Numbered from the stretch's first letter, positions 35,876 through 44,628 are shown. The stretch: DNA of 64,000 bases from Ruminococcus flavefaciens ND2009 (GCF_000621785.1 NZ_KK211347.1:1-64000); one strand, 5' to 3'. Program-made: numbers and translations. Notes: generated by a model not told the origin, from the sequence alone.

Positions 35876-36853
35876 TTATATCGAAACATATTCAGGGTCC
35901 GTATTAAGGGCTGTAAGGTACTCGTCTATCCTCTGACGGGAGACCCTGTCGCCGATGACTATGAGCACGGGCTGCCCCTCCGCTACGGGAGCGGTCTCGG
36001 TCTTTTCGCGGGTGGCGTTTATCTTCAGCCAGCCCCCCTCTATGGGCAGAGAGCCCTTTATGCGGAATATTTCCCCGCAGCTATCATCGGCGAAGATGCT
36101 GCCGATAAGTCCGGCAATGCTGTCCCTGGGTATGGCGATGTGCATGAAATAGTGAACCGAGCTCTCTATGTCCTCGGGACTGAATTTCTTCACATAGCTT
36201 GAGCCGCGGTAGCCTGCACAGCTTAACATACGGTAGTCCTCGCCGGTGAAGCTGTCCCAGTCTCTGACGATGAGGTCGCGCTCCGTAAATCTGCGGTCGC
36301 AGCGTATATCCTCAAGGGAGCGGTTCACATGGGCGAGTATCCGCTGAGAGACCTGTTCGGGCGTTTCGTTCTCAATGCGGCTCAGCTTGCTCAGCACCAG
36401 CTTTCCGCAGCAGGCAGCCTCCGAGCCCAGCAGGTACTCCATCTGGGGCGAGAGCTGCTCCTCCATTTCCGCGTCCACCACGGTGAGGACGCTCCCTATC
36501 TCAAACCACCTGTCAAGCGGTGAGTCGTGGAGTATATCGAAGAATTCGTCCATATCGAAAATGCCCGAGGGCTCAACGATAACGCGGTCGATGTGCTGCA
36601 TACCAAGGGATATGAGCTGGGTCTTGAAGCGGCGCCTGTGGCAGTCTGCGTCGCAGCCTCCCGCTATCATTTCCAGCTGGCAGCTGTCGCATCTGAGCTC
36701 CTGCAATATCATCATATCTATGTTGACAGCGCCGAAATCATTTTCCAGAATGGCTATTTTCTCACCGCTGTCAATGAAGTGACGGGCGTACTTCATAAGG
36801 AAGGTAGTCTTTCCAGAACCGAGAATGCCCGTTATAAGGTCTATTTTTGTCAT
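35876..36853 (-). CDS. CobW/HypB/UreG-type GTPase (metal chaperone family)
   Basis: 325 residues. The start MTKIDLITGILG is preferred because AAAGGAGG precedes it. P-loop GILGSGKTTFLMKYA, a cysteine cluster (LRCDSCQLEMIAGGCDADCH) in the place of the CxCC metal motif of COG0523 proteins, VEPSGIFDMDEFF (switch region), and a C-terminal CobW-type domain ending near EYVSI. COG0523 proteins are GTP-dependent chaperones that deliver metals such as zinc or cobalt. The cysteine pattern is not the classical GCICC, so the metal cannot be predicted. It is divergent from the NifX-like gene, suggesting a shared role in metal or cofactor handling. Confidence 0.85.
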   Translation of the reverse strand: MTKIDLITGILGSGKTTFLMKYARHFIDSGEKIAILENDFGAVNIDMMILQELRCDSCQLEMIAGGCDADCHRRRFKTQLISLGMQHIDRVIVEPSGIFDMDEFFDILHDSPLDRWFEIGSVLTVVDAEMEEQLSPQMEYLLGSEAACCGKLVLSKLSRIENETPEQVSQRILAHVNRSLEDIRCDRRFTERDLIVRDWDSFTGEDYRMLSCAGYRGSSYVKKFSPEDIESSVHYFMHIAIPRDSIAGLIGSIFADDSCGEIFRIKGSLPIEGGWLKINATREKTETAPVAEGQPVLIVIGDRVSRQRIDEYLTALNTDPEYVSI

Positions 36854-36936
36854 GGCTTGCGCCTCCTTTGAAATAAGTATATCACAGGGCGGCGGTGAAG
36901 TCAAACACAGTTAGCCGCAGTATATGCCCGAAAGGC

Positions 36937-36965
36937 TTGACATATAACCCGAACAGTGGTATACT
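36937..36965 (+). promoter_or_regulatory. Promoter of the NifX-like operon
   Basis: TTGACA, 17-base spacer, TATACT, about 55 bases before the ATG at 37021. Confidence 0.75.
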
Positions 36966-37020
36966 TTATGCAAATATGCCGATAATATCGGCGGACGCAA
37001 AAAAGAAAGGACGTAATACC

Positions 37021-37404
37021 ATGAGAGTAGCGGTAACATATGAAAACGGACAGATATTCCAGCATTTCGGACACTGCGCACAGTTTGCGCTTTACGATAT
37101 TGAAAACGGAGAGATAGTCTCCAGTCAGGTAGTTGACACAAACGGCTCAGGTCACGGTGCCCTTGCAGGCTTTCTGAAGAATGCGGGTGCAGATGTGCTC
37201 ATATGCGGCGGCATAGGCGGCGGAGCACAGATGGCTATGGCTGAGGCAGGCATAAAGCTCTATGCAGGCAATACAGGCAGTGCCGACGCTGCTGTAAAAA
37301 TGCTTATCAGCGGAAGCCTTTTACAGATAACCAATGCCACCTGTGACCACCACGGTCACGGCGGGGACCATTCCTGCGGCAGCCACAGCTGCGGCGGGCA
37401 CTGA
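37021..37404 (+). CDS. NifX/NifB-type dinitrogenase iron-molybdenum cofactor-binding protein
   Basis: 127 residues of the small NifX/NafY/MTH1175-like fold: MRVAVTYENGQIFQHFGHC, LAGFLKNAGADVLICGGIGG and MAMAEAGIKLYAG are the family hallmarks. The C-terminal tail is rich in His, Cys and Gly (DHHGHGGDHSCGSHSCGGH), so metal binding is likely. No nitrogenase genes are in view; in anaerobes such proteins are thought to carry Fe-S or metal clusters (family knowledge). It starts an operon with the C_GCAxxG_C_C gene 8 bases downstream and stands divergent to the CobW-type GTPase. Confidence 0.85.
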   Translation: MRVAVTYENGQIFQHFGHCAQFALYDIENGEIVSSQVVDTNGSGHGALAGFLKNAGADVLICGGIGGGAQMAMAEAGIKLYAGNTGSADAAVKMLISGSLLQITNATCDHHGHGGDHSCGSHSCGGH

Positions 37405-37412
37405 GGTGTGCT

Positions 37413-37787
37413 ATGGACAGAGCCGAGAGAGCGGTAGAGATAAAGCACAGCGGCAGCAATTGCTGTCAGGCGGTGCTCCTTGCCTTTGCGGATGAGCTGG
37501 GAGGAGACGAGAATGCCCTGAGAGCTGTGGGAGCGGCATTCGGCTGCGGAATGGGCGCCTTTGACGCCACCTGCGGTGCCCTCTGTGCTGCTCAGATGAT
37601 ACTGGGACTGAAAAGATCCGGCGGCAGATCCGTGCCGGCTGACGCCAAGGCTCTTCACAGCAGCTTCAGAGCAGCCTGCGGCAGTACGGACTGCGGAGAG
37701 CTCAAGGGCATAAAGGCGGGGAAAATGCTGTGCAGCTGCGATGACTGTGTACGCTGTGCCGCAAGGCTCGCAGAAAAACTTATATAA
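37413..37787 (+). CDS. C_GCAxxG_C_C family protein
   Basis: 124 residues with the spaced cysteine signature of this putative redox or metal family: SGSNCCQAVLLAFADELG, FGCGMGAFDATCGALCAAQM, RAACGSTDCGELKG and CSCDDCVRCAARLAEK. The protein has no signal peptide. It follows the NifX-like gene by 8 bases and shares its terminator, so the two are one operon. Function is not established; the cysteine pattern suggests an Fe-S or redox role (inference). Confidence 0.88.
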   Translation: MDRAERAVEIKHSGSNCCQAVLLAFADELGGDENALRAVGAAFGCGMGAFDATCGALCAAQMILGLKRSGGRSVPADAKALHSSFRAACGSTDCGELKGIKAGKMLCSCDDCVRCAARLAEKLI

Positions 37788-37789
37788 AA

Positions 37790-37835
37790 ACTGAGCCGTC
37801 GGAGTGTTTTTTGCCGGCGGCTCTGACTTTTTTCA
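37790..37835 (+). terminator. Terminator of the NifX operon
   Basis: GAGCCGTCGG and CCGGCGGCTC form a stem around a T-rich loop, followed by a T-run. Confidence 0.65.
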
Positions 37836-37905
37836 AAAAAATTTTTTCTCTGCGCACAATTACCATTACCTCAGTTGTGTTATTAGTGAAAGGGGGTTCA
37901 CAGCA

Positions 37906-38421
37906 ATGAATAATGACAGTACTGCATTATACGCTTTCAGAAAATACGGAAACACTGTCCTGCGTGCAGCCTTTGCCATAAGCGGCAGCTATGCCGAGGC
38001 AGAGGACATAGTCCAGGATGTGTTCCTTTCATTACATACAAAACCACGCTCATTCAACGACGACGAACACCTTAAAGCCTGGCTCCTCAGGGTGACTATC
38101 AACAAGTGCAAGAACCTGCGCAGGAGCTTCCGCTTCAGCAGGACCTGTTCACTGGACGAGCTTGAGCACTCTGAGGCTATCTGTGAGACAGGCACCGAGG
38201 GCAGGGAGCTCCGCGAGGAGATAGCTGCGCTTCCGAAGAAGTATGCCGAGGTCATATTTCTTCATTACTATGAGGGATACAGTATAAAGGAGATAGCCGA
38301 TATACTGGAAAAGAACGAGAACACGGTGGGCTCGCTTATGAGAAGGGGACGCGAAAAGCTCAGGACGGAGCTTGAAAGGGAGGATGGAATATGTCGGGAA
38401 AAGATTATAAAGACGCTCTGA
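37906..38421 (+). CDS. ECF-type RNA polymerase sigma factor
   Basis: 171 residues. Region 2 near the N-terminus (AEAEDIVQDVFLSLHTKP, AWLLRVTINKCKNLRR) and region 4 (ALPKKYAEVIFLHYYEGYSI, KEIADILEKNENTVGSLMRR). No sigma regions 1 or 3, the usual ECF layout. The ATG at 37906 follows AAAGGGGG. The last 31 bases overlap the start of a gene for a membrane protein, the typical sigma/anti-sigma arrangement, so its activity is probably held back by that partner. Confidence 0.93.
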   Translation: MNNDSTALYAFRKYGNTVLRAAFAISGSYAEAEDIVQDVFLSLHTKPRSFNDDEHLKAWLLRVTINKCKNLRRSFRFSRTCSLDELEHSEAICETGTEGRELREEIAALPKKYAEVIFLHYYEGYSIKEIADILEKNENTVGSLMRRGREKLRTELEREDGICREKIIKTL

Positions 38422-40151
38422 ATGAGCTGCGGCTGGGCAGTTCGTTCTGCGAGGAGATGGAAAAAAAGCTGTCAGGGGAATTAGCAGAGGCAGATGAATA
38501 TACAGATGAGGTAACTCACGTTGACGTCGTTCCCGAAAGGAGACACAAGGGGCTTGCCATAGCTGCGGCAGCTGTGCTGCTCATAGGCGGCGGAGGAGGC
38601 GGACTGCTCTATCATAACAGAGAGTCCTTTCTCGGTACGCCCTCCAACGAGGACAGCATCTATTACGATAAAAAGACCTTTGCCTTTCCCTTTGGTTCGG
38701 CAGACCTTCACGGAATGGTCTTTGATTATAGTTTCGGTCAATATATGAGTCATGTTCCTCCGGTGGTTGCCACAGAGGAAATGGGCGAGGAGCTTGTTTC
38801 ATTGTTTTCCATAACGAAATTTGAAAAGCTGGATACCGTGGCTTTTTCCGATATATTCACGCGAGAGGCTATCTGCTTCAGCAATGATTATTACTACGCC
38901 GATTTCTATGATAACGGAATAATCGAGGTCTCATTTATTCAGGACGATATATACAGGGAGTACTACAAGGTCTCTGATGATACCTTCGCAAAGATGAGAG
39001 ACATAATATTCGGCAGTGAAGGTCTGGCAACGCTGGATAAGTTCGGCATAAAAGCCGAGCTCAAAGATGCACAGCTCCATATAGAGAACTATGACGGTCC
39101 TCTTACAGTCAGTGAAGCTATCTCTCTGGCGGCATACATGAACTATGTACAGTGGAACCCCAGGGATACAGACGAGCTGAAGGACAGCAGCGACACCATG
39201 ACTCTCGATATTGAGTCTGAGGGCAGAAAATACGAAATTATAATAGGCGACAACGGAAAAGCTTCCGTTGATGTTGACGGCACTGTGTCATATTACAGCT
39301 TTGCAGCAGTTGAATATGAGAATATGAAGAGCTTTGTCGATAAGGGTGTTCAGTGTCCTTGTCCCATAGAATACAATGAGGAAGAGCCATGGATGGTGAC
39401 AGCACATAGTATGGAACGTATGGGCGGTGCAGTTTATGGCTCTCTGTCCAGGGGCGCTATCCTTTCCGAAGATGAAAAGGAAGAGCTGTTTGCGGCTCTT
39501 GAGGGTGTTGAATGGAAAAAGATGAACAATTCAAACCGGATGGGATATTTAACCTATGATGGGATTATCATACAGATCGGTGACAGTTGTCTGCATCTGT
39601 GGCCTGACGGAAACTGCATATTAGAGATTTCTTCTCACGCTGAAGCGAAATTTTACCGCATTGAAAAAGAGGACTATGAAGCTGTCAGAGCGATAGTTGA
39701 AAAGGAGTGTGCAGAATTCAAGGATGATGACGAGCTGGCAGATTATCTCATCGACCTTATACTCTCCGAAGACAGCAGTGATAAGTTCTTTATGCTGAAA
39801 CCATCGGGTCAGGAAACTATGTTACAGTATTATACCTTTGAAAATGGTGAGAAGGAACTGAAACAGCTGCTTAAGGATGTTGAGTGGACCGTTGACACAT
39901 CAGGTGTAAGTTATGCAAGCACAACCTATCCTGTATTCAAGGACATGATGACGGGACAGATCTATATTACGACTGACGGAGTAATGGTCATTAACTCTTA
40001 TGATCTGTGCTTCAGATCAAAGGGCAGTGAAAAGCTCATCGCACATCTGAAGGAACTGAAAAAAAGCGCGGCTGAAAAAGAAAAAGCAGGAATGGAAGAA
40101 AAAACAGATAACGCAGAAAACTCAGAAACCTCAGAAGCCGACGGTGAGTAA
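38391..40151 (+). CDS. Probable anti-sigma/membrane partner of the ECF sigma factor
   Basis: 586 residues. A short cytoplasmic N-terminus (~1-52; NELRLGSSFCEEMEKKL) is followed by one membrane helix (~53-72; GLAIAAAAVLLIGGGGGG) and a ~500-residue outer part rich in acidic residues. The outer part ends in a Lys/Glu-rich tail (EKEKAGMEEKTDNAENSETS). It overlaps the sigma gene by 31 bases, so the two are co-translated. No known domain was recognised in the outer part, which seems to contain repeated ~100-residue units with Trp-containing strands. A role as anti-sigma factor or sensor is inferred from topology and gene order. Confidence 0.7.
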   Translation: MSGKDYKDALNELRLGSSFCEEMEKKLSGELAEADEYTDEVTHVDVVPERRHKGLAIAAAAVLLIGGGGGGLLYHNRESFLGTPSNEDSIYYDKKTFAFPFGSADLHGMVFDYSFGQYMSHVPPVVATEEMGEELVSLFSITKFEKLDTVAFSDIFTREAICFSNDYYYADFYDNGIIEVSFIQDDIYREYYKVSDDTFAKMRDIIFGSEGLATLDKFGIKAELKDAQLHIENYDGPLTVSEAISLAAYMNYVQWNPRDTDELKDSSDTMTLDIESEGRKYEIIIGDNGKASVDVDGTVSYYSFAAVEYENMKSFVDKGVQCPCPIEYNEEEPWMVTAHSMERMGGAVYGSLSRGAILSEDEKEELFAALEGVEWKKMNNSNRMGYLTYDGIIIQIGDSCLHLWPDGNCILEISSHAEAKFYRIEKEDYEAVRAIVEKECAEFKDDDELADYLIDLILSEDSSDKFFMLKPSGQETMLQYYTFENGEKELKQLLKDVEWTVDTSGVSYASTTYPVFKDMMTGQIYITTDGVMVINSYDLCFRSKGSEKLIAHLKELKKSAAEKEKAGMEEKTDNAENSETSEADGE

Positions 40152-40212
40152 TATCACCCACGGCAGCCCTTATACCGCTGTCATGCCGCTGACGTCGGCG
40201 GCTTGATATAAT

Positions 40213-40254
40213 AAACGCCTCCGCAGGACTACGGTCGGTCCTGCGGAGGCGTTT
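40213..40254. terminator. Strong bidirectional terminator
   Basis: A perfect 17-bp stem (40213-40229 with 40238-40254; core CGCCTCCGCAGGAC) with an 8-base loop lies between the converging sigma operon and metG. Confidence 0.85.
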
Positions 40255-40266
40255 CATATTTTCTTG

Positions 40267-42258
40267 TTATCTTATCTTTGAACCTACGGGAATGCTGTCA
40301 TCAACGAAGATCACCTTTACTCCGTCGGGAGTATCTGCGGCGCATATCATTCCGTTGCTGTCAACACCCCTGAGCTTTACGGGCTTGAGGTTAGCGATGA
40401 GCTGTATCTTCCTGCCGATGAGGTCCTCGGGAGCGTAATACTGTGCGATTCCCGATACCACCTGACGTCCGCCCATGCCGTCGTCAAGCTGTAAGCACAG
40501 GAGCTTGTCGGACTTCTTTACCTTTTCGCAGGCAGTTACCTTGGCAACTCTTATCTCTACCTTGGCGAAGTCGTCAATGGTTATCTCGGGCTTCAGCTCT
40601 ATCTTCTCAGGCTCGGCAGCTGCCTCTCCCTTTTCCTCTGAGGAGAGCTTTGCCTGAGCCTCAGCCATGTTCTTTGCAAGAATTGCGTTGAGCTCCTCGA
40701 TCTCCTTGTCAACGTCTATTCTGGGGAAGAGTATCTCGCCCTTGTGAACGGTAACGTTCTCGGGAAGAACACCGAATACGCCCAGCTTCTCGTACTCCAC
40801 ATCGGCTGCGGAAGCGCCTATCTGCTCCCATACCTTAGGCATAACAGTGGGCATGAATGGTGCAAGGAGCGCAGATGTTACGCGGATAGCTTCAAGAAGA
40901 TTATAGAGCACCGATGCCAGACGAGCCTTCTTTGTCTCGTCCTTGCCAAGCTTCCAGGGCTCGGTCTCGTCGATGTACTTGTTAGCGCGGTCAACCACCT
41001 TGAATATTTCCTCAAGAGCCTGCTTCAGCTTTGTCTCGTCGATGTACTTGTCCACCTCAGGGAGGAGACCTGTGACAACAGCCTTGAACTCCTCGTCAAG
41101 GGCATCGCCCTCACGCTCTGAGGGGATAGTGCCGCCGAAGTACTTGTCCACCATTGCAACTGTACGTGAAACAAGGTTTCCGAAGCCGTTTGCAAGGTCG
41201 GAGTTTATACGGTTTATCATTATCTCGTTTGAGAATAAGCTGTCTGCTCCCAGAGCCATCTCACGGAGGATATGGTATCTTATGGAGTCACAGCCGTAAC
41301 GCTCGCCCAGTACGAACGGGTCAACAACATTGCCGAGGGATTTCGACATCTTGACGCTCTCGCCGCCCTTGCTCTGCATGGTGATATAGCCGTGAACAGC
41401 AAGGTGCTTGGGCAGGGGCAGGTCAAGTGCCATGAGCATTGCAGGCCAGATGATAGCGTGGAAACGCATGATGTCCTTTGCTACCATGTGAACATCTGCA
41501 GGCCAGTACTTCTCAAAGTCATTGTGTGCGGAGTTCTCATAGCCGAGAGCTGTGATATAGTTTGAAAGAGCGTCTATCCACACGTATACAACGTGCTTTT
41601 CGTCGAATGTAACAGGTACGCCCCACTTGAAAGTAGTTCTTGAAACGCAGAGGTCCTCCAGACCGGGCTTGATGAAGTTGTTTACAAGCTCAACAGCTCT
41701 TGTCTTGGGACGGAGATAATCTGTCTCAAGGAGAAGCTTCTCAATGCGCTCTGCAAAGGGAGACATCTTGAAGAAATAAGCCTCCTCCTTGGCGTATTTT
41801 ACGGGTCTGTGACATTCGGGACAGCAGCCGTTCTCGTCCAGCTGAGAATCAGTCCAGAAGCTCTCACAGGGAGTGCAGTACTTGCCGGAGTATTCGCCCT
41901 TGTAGATATAGCCCTTGTCATAGAGAGCCTTGAATATCTTCTGAACGGCTTCCACATGGTAGTCATCGGTAGTTCTGATATATCTGTCGTAGGAGATGTT
42001 CATATATTTCCACAGGCTCTTGAACCTGTCAACGATGACGTCAACGTACTCCTTGGGAGTCACGCCCTGCTCGGCAGCCTTCTGCTCTATTTTCAGACCG
42101 TGCTCGTCTGTGCCTGTGAGGAACATTACGTCATAGCCCTGCATTCGCTTATAACGGGCGATAGAATCGCAGGCAACTGTTGTATAGCAGTGGCCTATGT
42201 GGGGATTGCCCGATGGGTAATAGATAGGCGTAGTGATGTAAAAGGGTCTTTTTGACAT
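40267..42258 (-). CDS. metG: Methionine-tRNA ligase
   Basis: 663 residues from MSKRPFYITTPIYYPSG. This start is chosen over the upstream one because of the GGAG 11 bases ahead and because the family begins here. HIGH signature in GNPHIGHCYT, KMSKSLGN as the second ATP motif, zinc knuckle CTPCESFW ... CCPECHRP, anticodon-binding helical domain ~380-530, and a C-terminal tRNA-binding (EMAP/Arc1p-like) domain ~560-663 (IDDFAKVEIRVAKV, SGIAQYYAPEDL). It charges tRNA-Met in the cytoplasm. A TTGCAT-N17-TATAAT promoter lies at 42320-42348; I saw no T-box leader. Confidence 0.98.
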   Translation of the reverse strand: MSKRPFYITTPIYYPSGNPHIGHCYTTVACDSIARYKRMQGYDVMFLTGTDEHGLKIEQKAAEQGVTPKEYVDVIVDRFKSLWKYMNISYDRYIRTTDDYHVEAVQKIFKALYDKGYIYKGEYSGKYCTPCESFWTDSQLDENGCCPECHRPVKYAKEEAYFFKMSPFAERIEKLLLETDYLRPKTRAVELVNNFIKPGLEDLCVSRTTFKWGVPVTFDEKHVVYVWIDALSNYITALGYENSAHNDFEKYWPADVHMVAKDIMRFHAIIWPAMLMALDLPLPKHLAVHGYITMQSKGGESVKMSKSLGNVVDPFVLGERYGCDSIRYHILREMALGADSLFSNEIMINRINSDLANGFGNLVSRTVAMVDKYFGGTIPSEREGDALDEEFKAVVTGLLPEVDKYIDETKLKQALEEIFKVVDRANKYIDETEPWKLGKDETKKARLASVLYNLLEAIRVTSALLAPFMPTVMPKVWEQIGASAADVEYEKLGVFGVLPENVTVHKGEILFPRIDVDKEIEELNAILAKNMAEAQAKLSSEEKGEAAAEPEKIELKPEITIDDFAKVEIRVAKVTACEKVKKSDKLLCLQLDDGMGGRQVVSGIAQYYAPEDLIGRKIQLIANLKPVKLRGVDSNGMICAADTPDGVKVIFVDDSIPVGSKIR

Positions 42259-42319
42259 AAAAATCGCTCCAATCTGAGTGTAAAGATTCCGTTTCCGAAT
42301 GAAAGAAACGGTTATTTCT

Positions 42320-42348
42320 ATTATATCACATAAGCAATAAAAATGCAA
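42320..42348 (-). promoter_or_regulatory. Promoter of metG
   Basis: Minus-strand TTGCAT, 17 bases, TATAAT; only ~60 bases from the start codon, so the leader is short. Confidence 0.75.
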
Positions 42349-42412
42349 GTTAGCGAAAAAGCGGAAATCCGCCTTTTTATTAGTGCAGAACGACTAAAAG
42401 CACGAATATTAT

Positions 42413-42441
42413 TTGACATACCTCTCTGCGAATGATATAAT
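42413..42441 (+). promoter_or_regulatory. Consensus promoter of the short leucine-rich dockerin gene
   Basis: TTGACA, 17 bases, TATAAT: a perfect match to the vegetative consensus, ~30 bases before the start codon. Confidence 0.85.
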
Positions 42442-42472
42442 TTATAATCATACAGCAAAGGAGTTCCTTTTT

Positions 42473-43609
42473 ATGAAGTATTCAAAAATATCAGCATTCA
42501 TTACCGCAGCCTTTCTTTCATTCAGCCTTGCTCCGGCAACGGCAAACGCGGTCTATTACGCCTGGACGGAAGCCGAGGATACCGTGTATTACGATGATAT
42601 GCAATTTGATCTGTTTTCGGACTATGCTGTTGTAAATTACTGCGGCGATAAAAAGGGTGACGTGGTGATACCGTCAGAGATCAATGGTCTGCCCGTTACC
42701 AAAATATTCGACGGCGCATTTTACTCTGATAATATAACCTCTATCACTCTCCCTGACACTATCGACGAGCTTGGTGAAAATATGTGCGACGGCTGTATCA
42801 ATCTTACAAGCATAAAACTCCCTGCCAATATCAGGTCTATCCCCGAATTTGCATTTCACGGCTGCAAGTCCCTGAAAAAAGTAGATATTCCCTCGGGAGT
42901 TACCGGTATAGGCAGATCTGCTTTTGACGGCTGTACCTCGCTAAAGGAAGTAAAGCTCCCCGAGAGCCTTGAAGTTCTTTCCGACAGCTGCTTCAGCGAC
43001 TGTGCTCTTGAATCCATTGATTTCCCAAAGGGCGTTAAAGAGATACCCCTACGCAGCTTTAAAAACAATAAATTCAAGGAGCTGACTATCCCGGAAAATA
43101 TCACAAAGATAGACAGCTGGGCATTCTTTGAGTGCTATGACATAGAGAAACTCACCATACTCAACCCTGACTGTGAGATCTCTTCCCGTCTTGATTTTGT
43201 ATTCGGCGGAACAAGAACAGACGAAAACGGCTATCCTTTAAGTGATGACAGCTTTTCCTGCACCTGCTACGGCTATAAGGGCTCTACCCTCGAAAAAGAG
43301 GCAAATGAAAGCACCGCAAAAAAAGCAGGCTTCATCTTTGCTGCCCTTGACGCAGAAAAGGCAGTATCTCCCGGCGATCCCAATGCTGACGGTGCAATAA
43401 ATGCTTTGGACGCTTCTATAATACTCTCTGATTACGCAAGATACTCAACCACCGACGACAAGCCTACCGCAGATGAGCTTCTCGCAGGTGACGTTGACAA
43501 AAACGGCGCTGTAAACGCTTATGACGCTTCCGTTGTGCTTTCATATTACGCTTATACCTCAACGACCAAAGCAACTCAGAGCTTTGCCGATTATCTTGCA
43601 AATGCATAA
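42473..43609 (+). CDS. Secreted BspA-type leucine-rich repeat protein with dockerin (short form)
   Basis: 378 residues from MKYSKISAFITAAFLSFSLA; AAAGGAG at 42458-42464 decides the start. Signal peptide, then ~6 LRR_5 units (IGRSAFDGCTSLKEVKLPES and similar). A C-terminal dockerin follows with loops GDPNADGAINALDAS and GDVDKNGAVNAYDAS and an ending similar to the 1,126-residue paralogue at 5370-8750. It looks like a single-module version of that protein. Likely displayed through cohesin binding on the cell surface. Driven by a perfect consensus promoter, so it may be strongly expressed. Confidence 0.92.
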   Translation: MKYSKISAFITAAFLSFSLAPATANAVYYAWTEAEDTVYYDDMQFDLFSDYAVVNYCGDKKGDVVIPSEINGLPVTKIFDGAFYSDNITSITLPDTIDELGENMCDGCINLTSIKLPANIRSIPEFAFHGCKSLKKVDIPSGVTGIGRSAFDGCTSLKEVKLPESLEVLSDSCFSDCALESIDFPKGVKEIPLRSFKNNKFKELTIPENITKIDSWAFFECYDIEKLTILNPDCEISSRLDFVFGGTRTDENGYPLSDDSFSCTCYGYKGSTLEKEANESTAKKAGFIFAALDAEKAVSPGDPNADGAINALDASIILSDYARYSTTDDKPTADELLAGDVDKNGAVNAYDASVVLSYYAYTSTTKATQSFADYLANA

Positions 43610-43658
43610 CAAAAGGTGACGCAATTAACGTAATTCTGTGAATTAAATCCATTTTCCG

Positions 43659-43687
43659 TTGACATCGGCGCTTTTTTATTATATAAT
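43659..43687 (+). promoter_or_regulatory. Consensus promoter of the Trp/Pro-rich dockerin gene
   Basis: TTGACA, 17 bases, TATAAT, another perfect vegetative consensus match, ~45 bases before the ATG. Confidence 0.85.
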
Positions 43688-43733
43688 GAAGTTACATAAA
43701 AATTCTATGGACGTTTAAGGAGGCATAGTCATT

Positions 43734-44456
43734 ATGAACATAAAGAGAATATTAACAGGGGTTTTGGCGGGTGCTTTCCTGACAACCATGACCGCTTTCA
43801 CGGCAGCTGCTGCTTCAGAGACAGACGGTGCTAAGCTGGGCGACCCTACAGGCGACGGAAAGATAAACGCAGTAGACGCCTCGAACATACTCAGTCTGTA
43901 TGCAGATGTATCTGTGGGAGAAGCAGAGTTCACAGAGGCGATAATGAGTATCTGTGATGTCAACAAGGACGGCAGCATAAATGCCATGGACGCTTCACTG
44001 GTGCTGTCATATTATGCAGCTGTGGAGACCGACGAGACTGACCAGGAGCTTGAGGATTTCATCTCCTCACTTATCACAGATGTTACTGATTATTTCAGCA
44101 TTGATCCCGATATGTGGGATGAAGAATCGTTAGAATGGCCTGTTTATCCATGGGGATTGAAAATTGATCCCGAAACCGGCGAGCTGAGCGGGGAACTTGA
44201 AAATTGGGATCCCTGGGATCCTGAAAATCCCTGGAACCCCTTTAATCCCTTGATTGATCCTGATTCCGAACTCACAGAAGAGGATTTTGAAGCAATGTAT
44301 CCCTGGGATCCATGGAATACGTGGGATTCCTTTAACGATCCTGATTCTGTGCTCCCGGAAGATGGGATAAATCCCTGGGAGCCCTGGGGAGTTGACTGGA
44401 ATATCTATGATACCGTAGATGAGCAGGCGGAAGCCATTGTTCAGGGAGAGGAATAA
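43734..44456 (+). CDS. Secreted dockerin protein with acidic Trp/Pro-rich tail
   Basis: 240 residues. Signal peptide 1-27 (MNIKRILTGVLAGAFLTTMT), dockerin ~36-102 (GDPTGDGKINAVDAS, CDVNKDGSINAMDAS), then a tail of ~135 residues without any domain I know. The tail is strongly acidic and repeats Trp-Asp-Pro-Trp-type units (WDPWDPENPWNPFNP, YPWDPWNTWDS, NPWEPWG). The dockerin is N-terminal, unlike the other four in the window. AAGGAGG precedes the start. The tail might bind a polysaccharide or another protein through exposed Trp side chains (speculative). Own promoter and terminator: a single-gene unit. Confidence 0.85.
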   Translation: MNIKRILTGVLAGAFLTTMTAFTAAAASETDGAKLGDPTGDGKINAVDASNILSLYADVSVGEAEFTEAIMSICDVNKDGSINAMDASLVLSYYAAVETDETDQELEDFISSLITDVTDYFSIDPDMWDEESLEWPVYPWGLKIDPETGELSGELENWDPWDPENPWNPFNPLIDPDSELTEEDFEAMYPWDPWNTWDSFNDPDSVLPEDGINPWEPWGVDWNIYDTVDEQAEAIVQGEE

Positions 44457-44498
44457 GCCTCTGCACAGTACAAGCTTACAAACCAAATAAAATCACAC

Positions 44499-44525
44499 AA
44501 AAAGCCCGCTTATGCGGGCTTTTTC
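44499..44525 (+). terminator. Terminator of the Trp/Pro-rich dockerin gene
   Basis: AAAAAGCCCGC and GCGGGCTTTTT with a 4-base loop; classical intrinsic terminator. Confidence 0.9.
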
Positions 44526-44599
44526 GCGGCTTCATGACAGCAGCTGCGCTAAATCGGAAAATAACACCGATATGTAATCTAATGTCATAATTTTTTTAC

Positions 44600-44628
44600 T
44601 TGACATATTTTACCGTATGAATTATAAT
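44600..44628 (+). promoter_or_regulatory. Consensus promoter of the zinc-ribbon membrane protein gene
   Basis: TTGACA, 17 bases, TATAAT, ~40 bases before the ATG at 44670. Confidence 0.85.

Noticed and set aside
42259-42412. T-box leader before metG
   Set aside because: The promoter is only about 60 bases ahead of the start codon, too short for a T-box, and no T-box sequence is visible.
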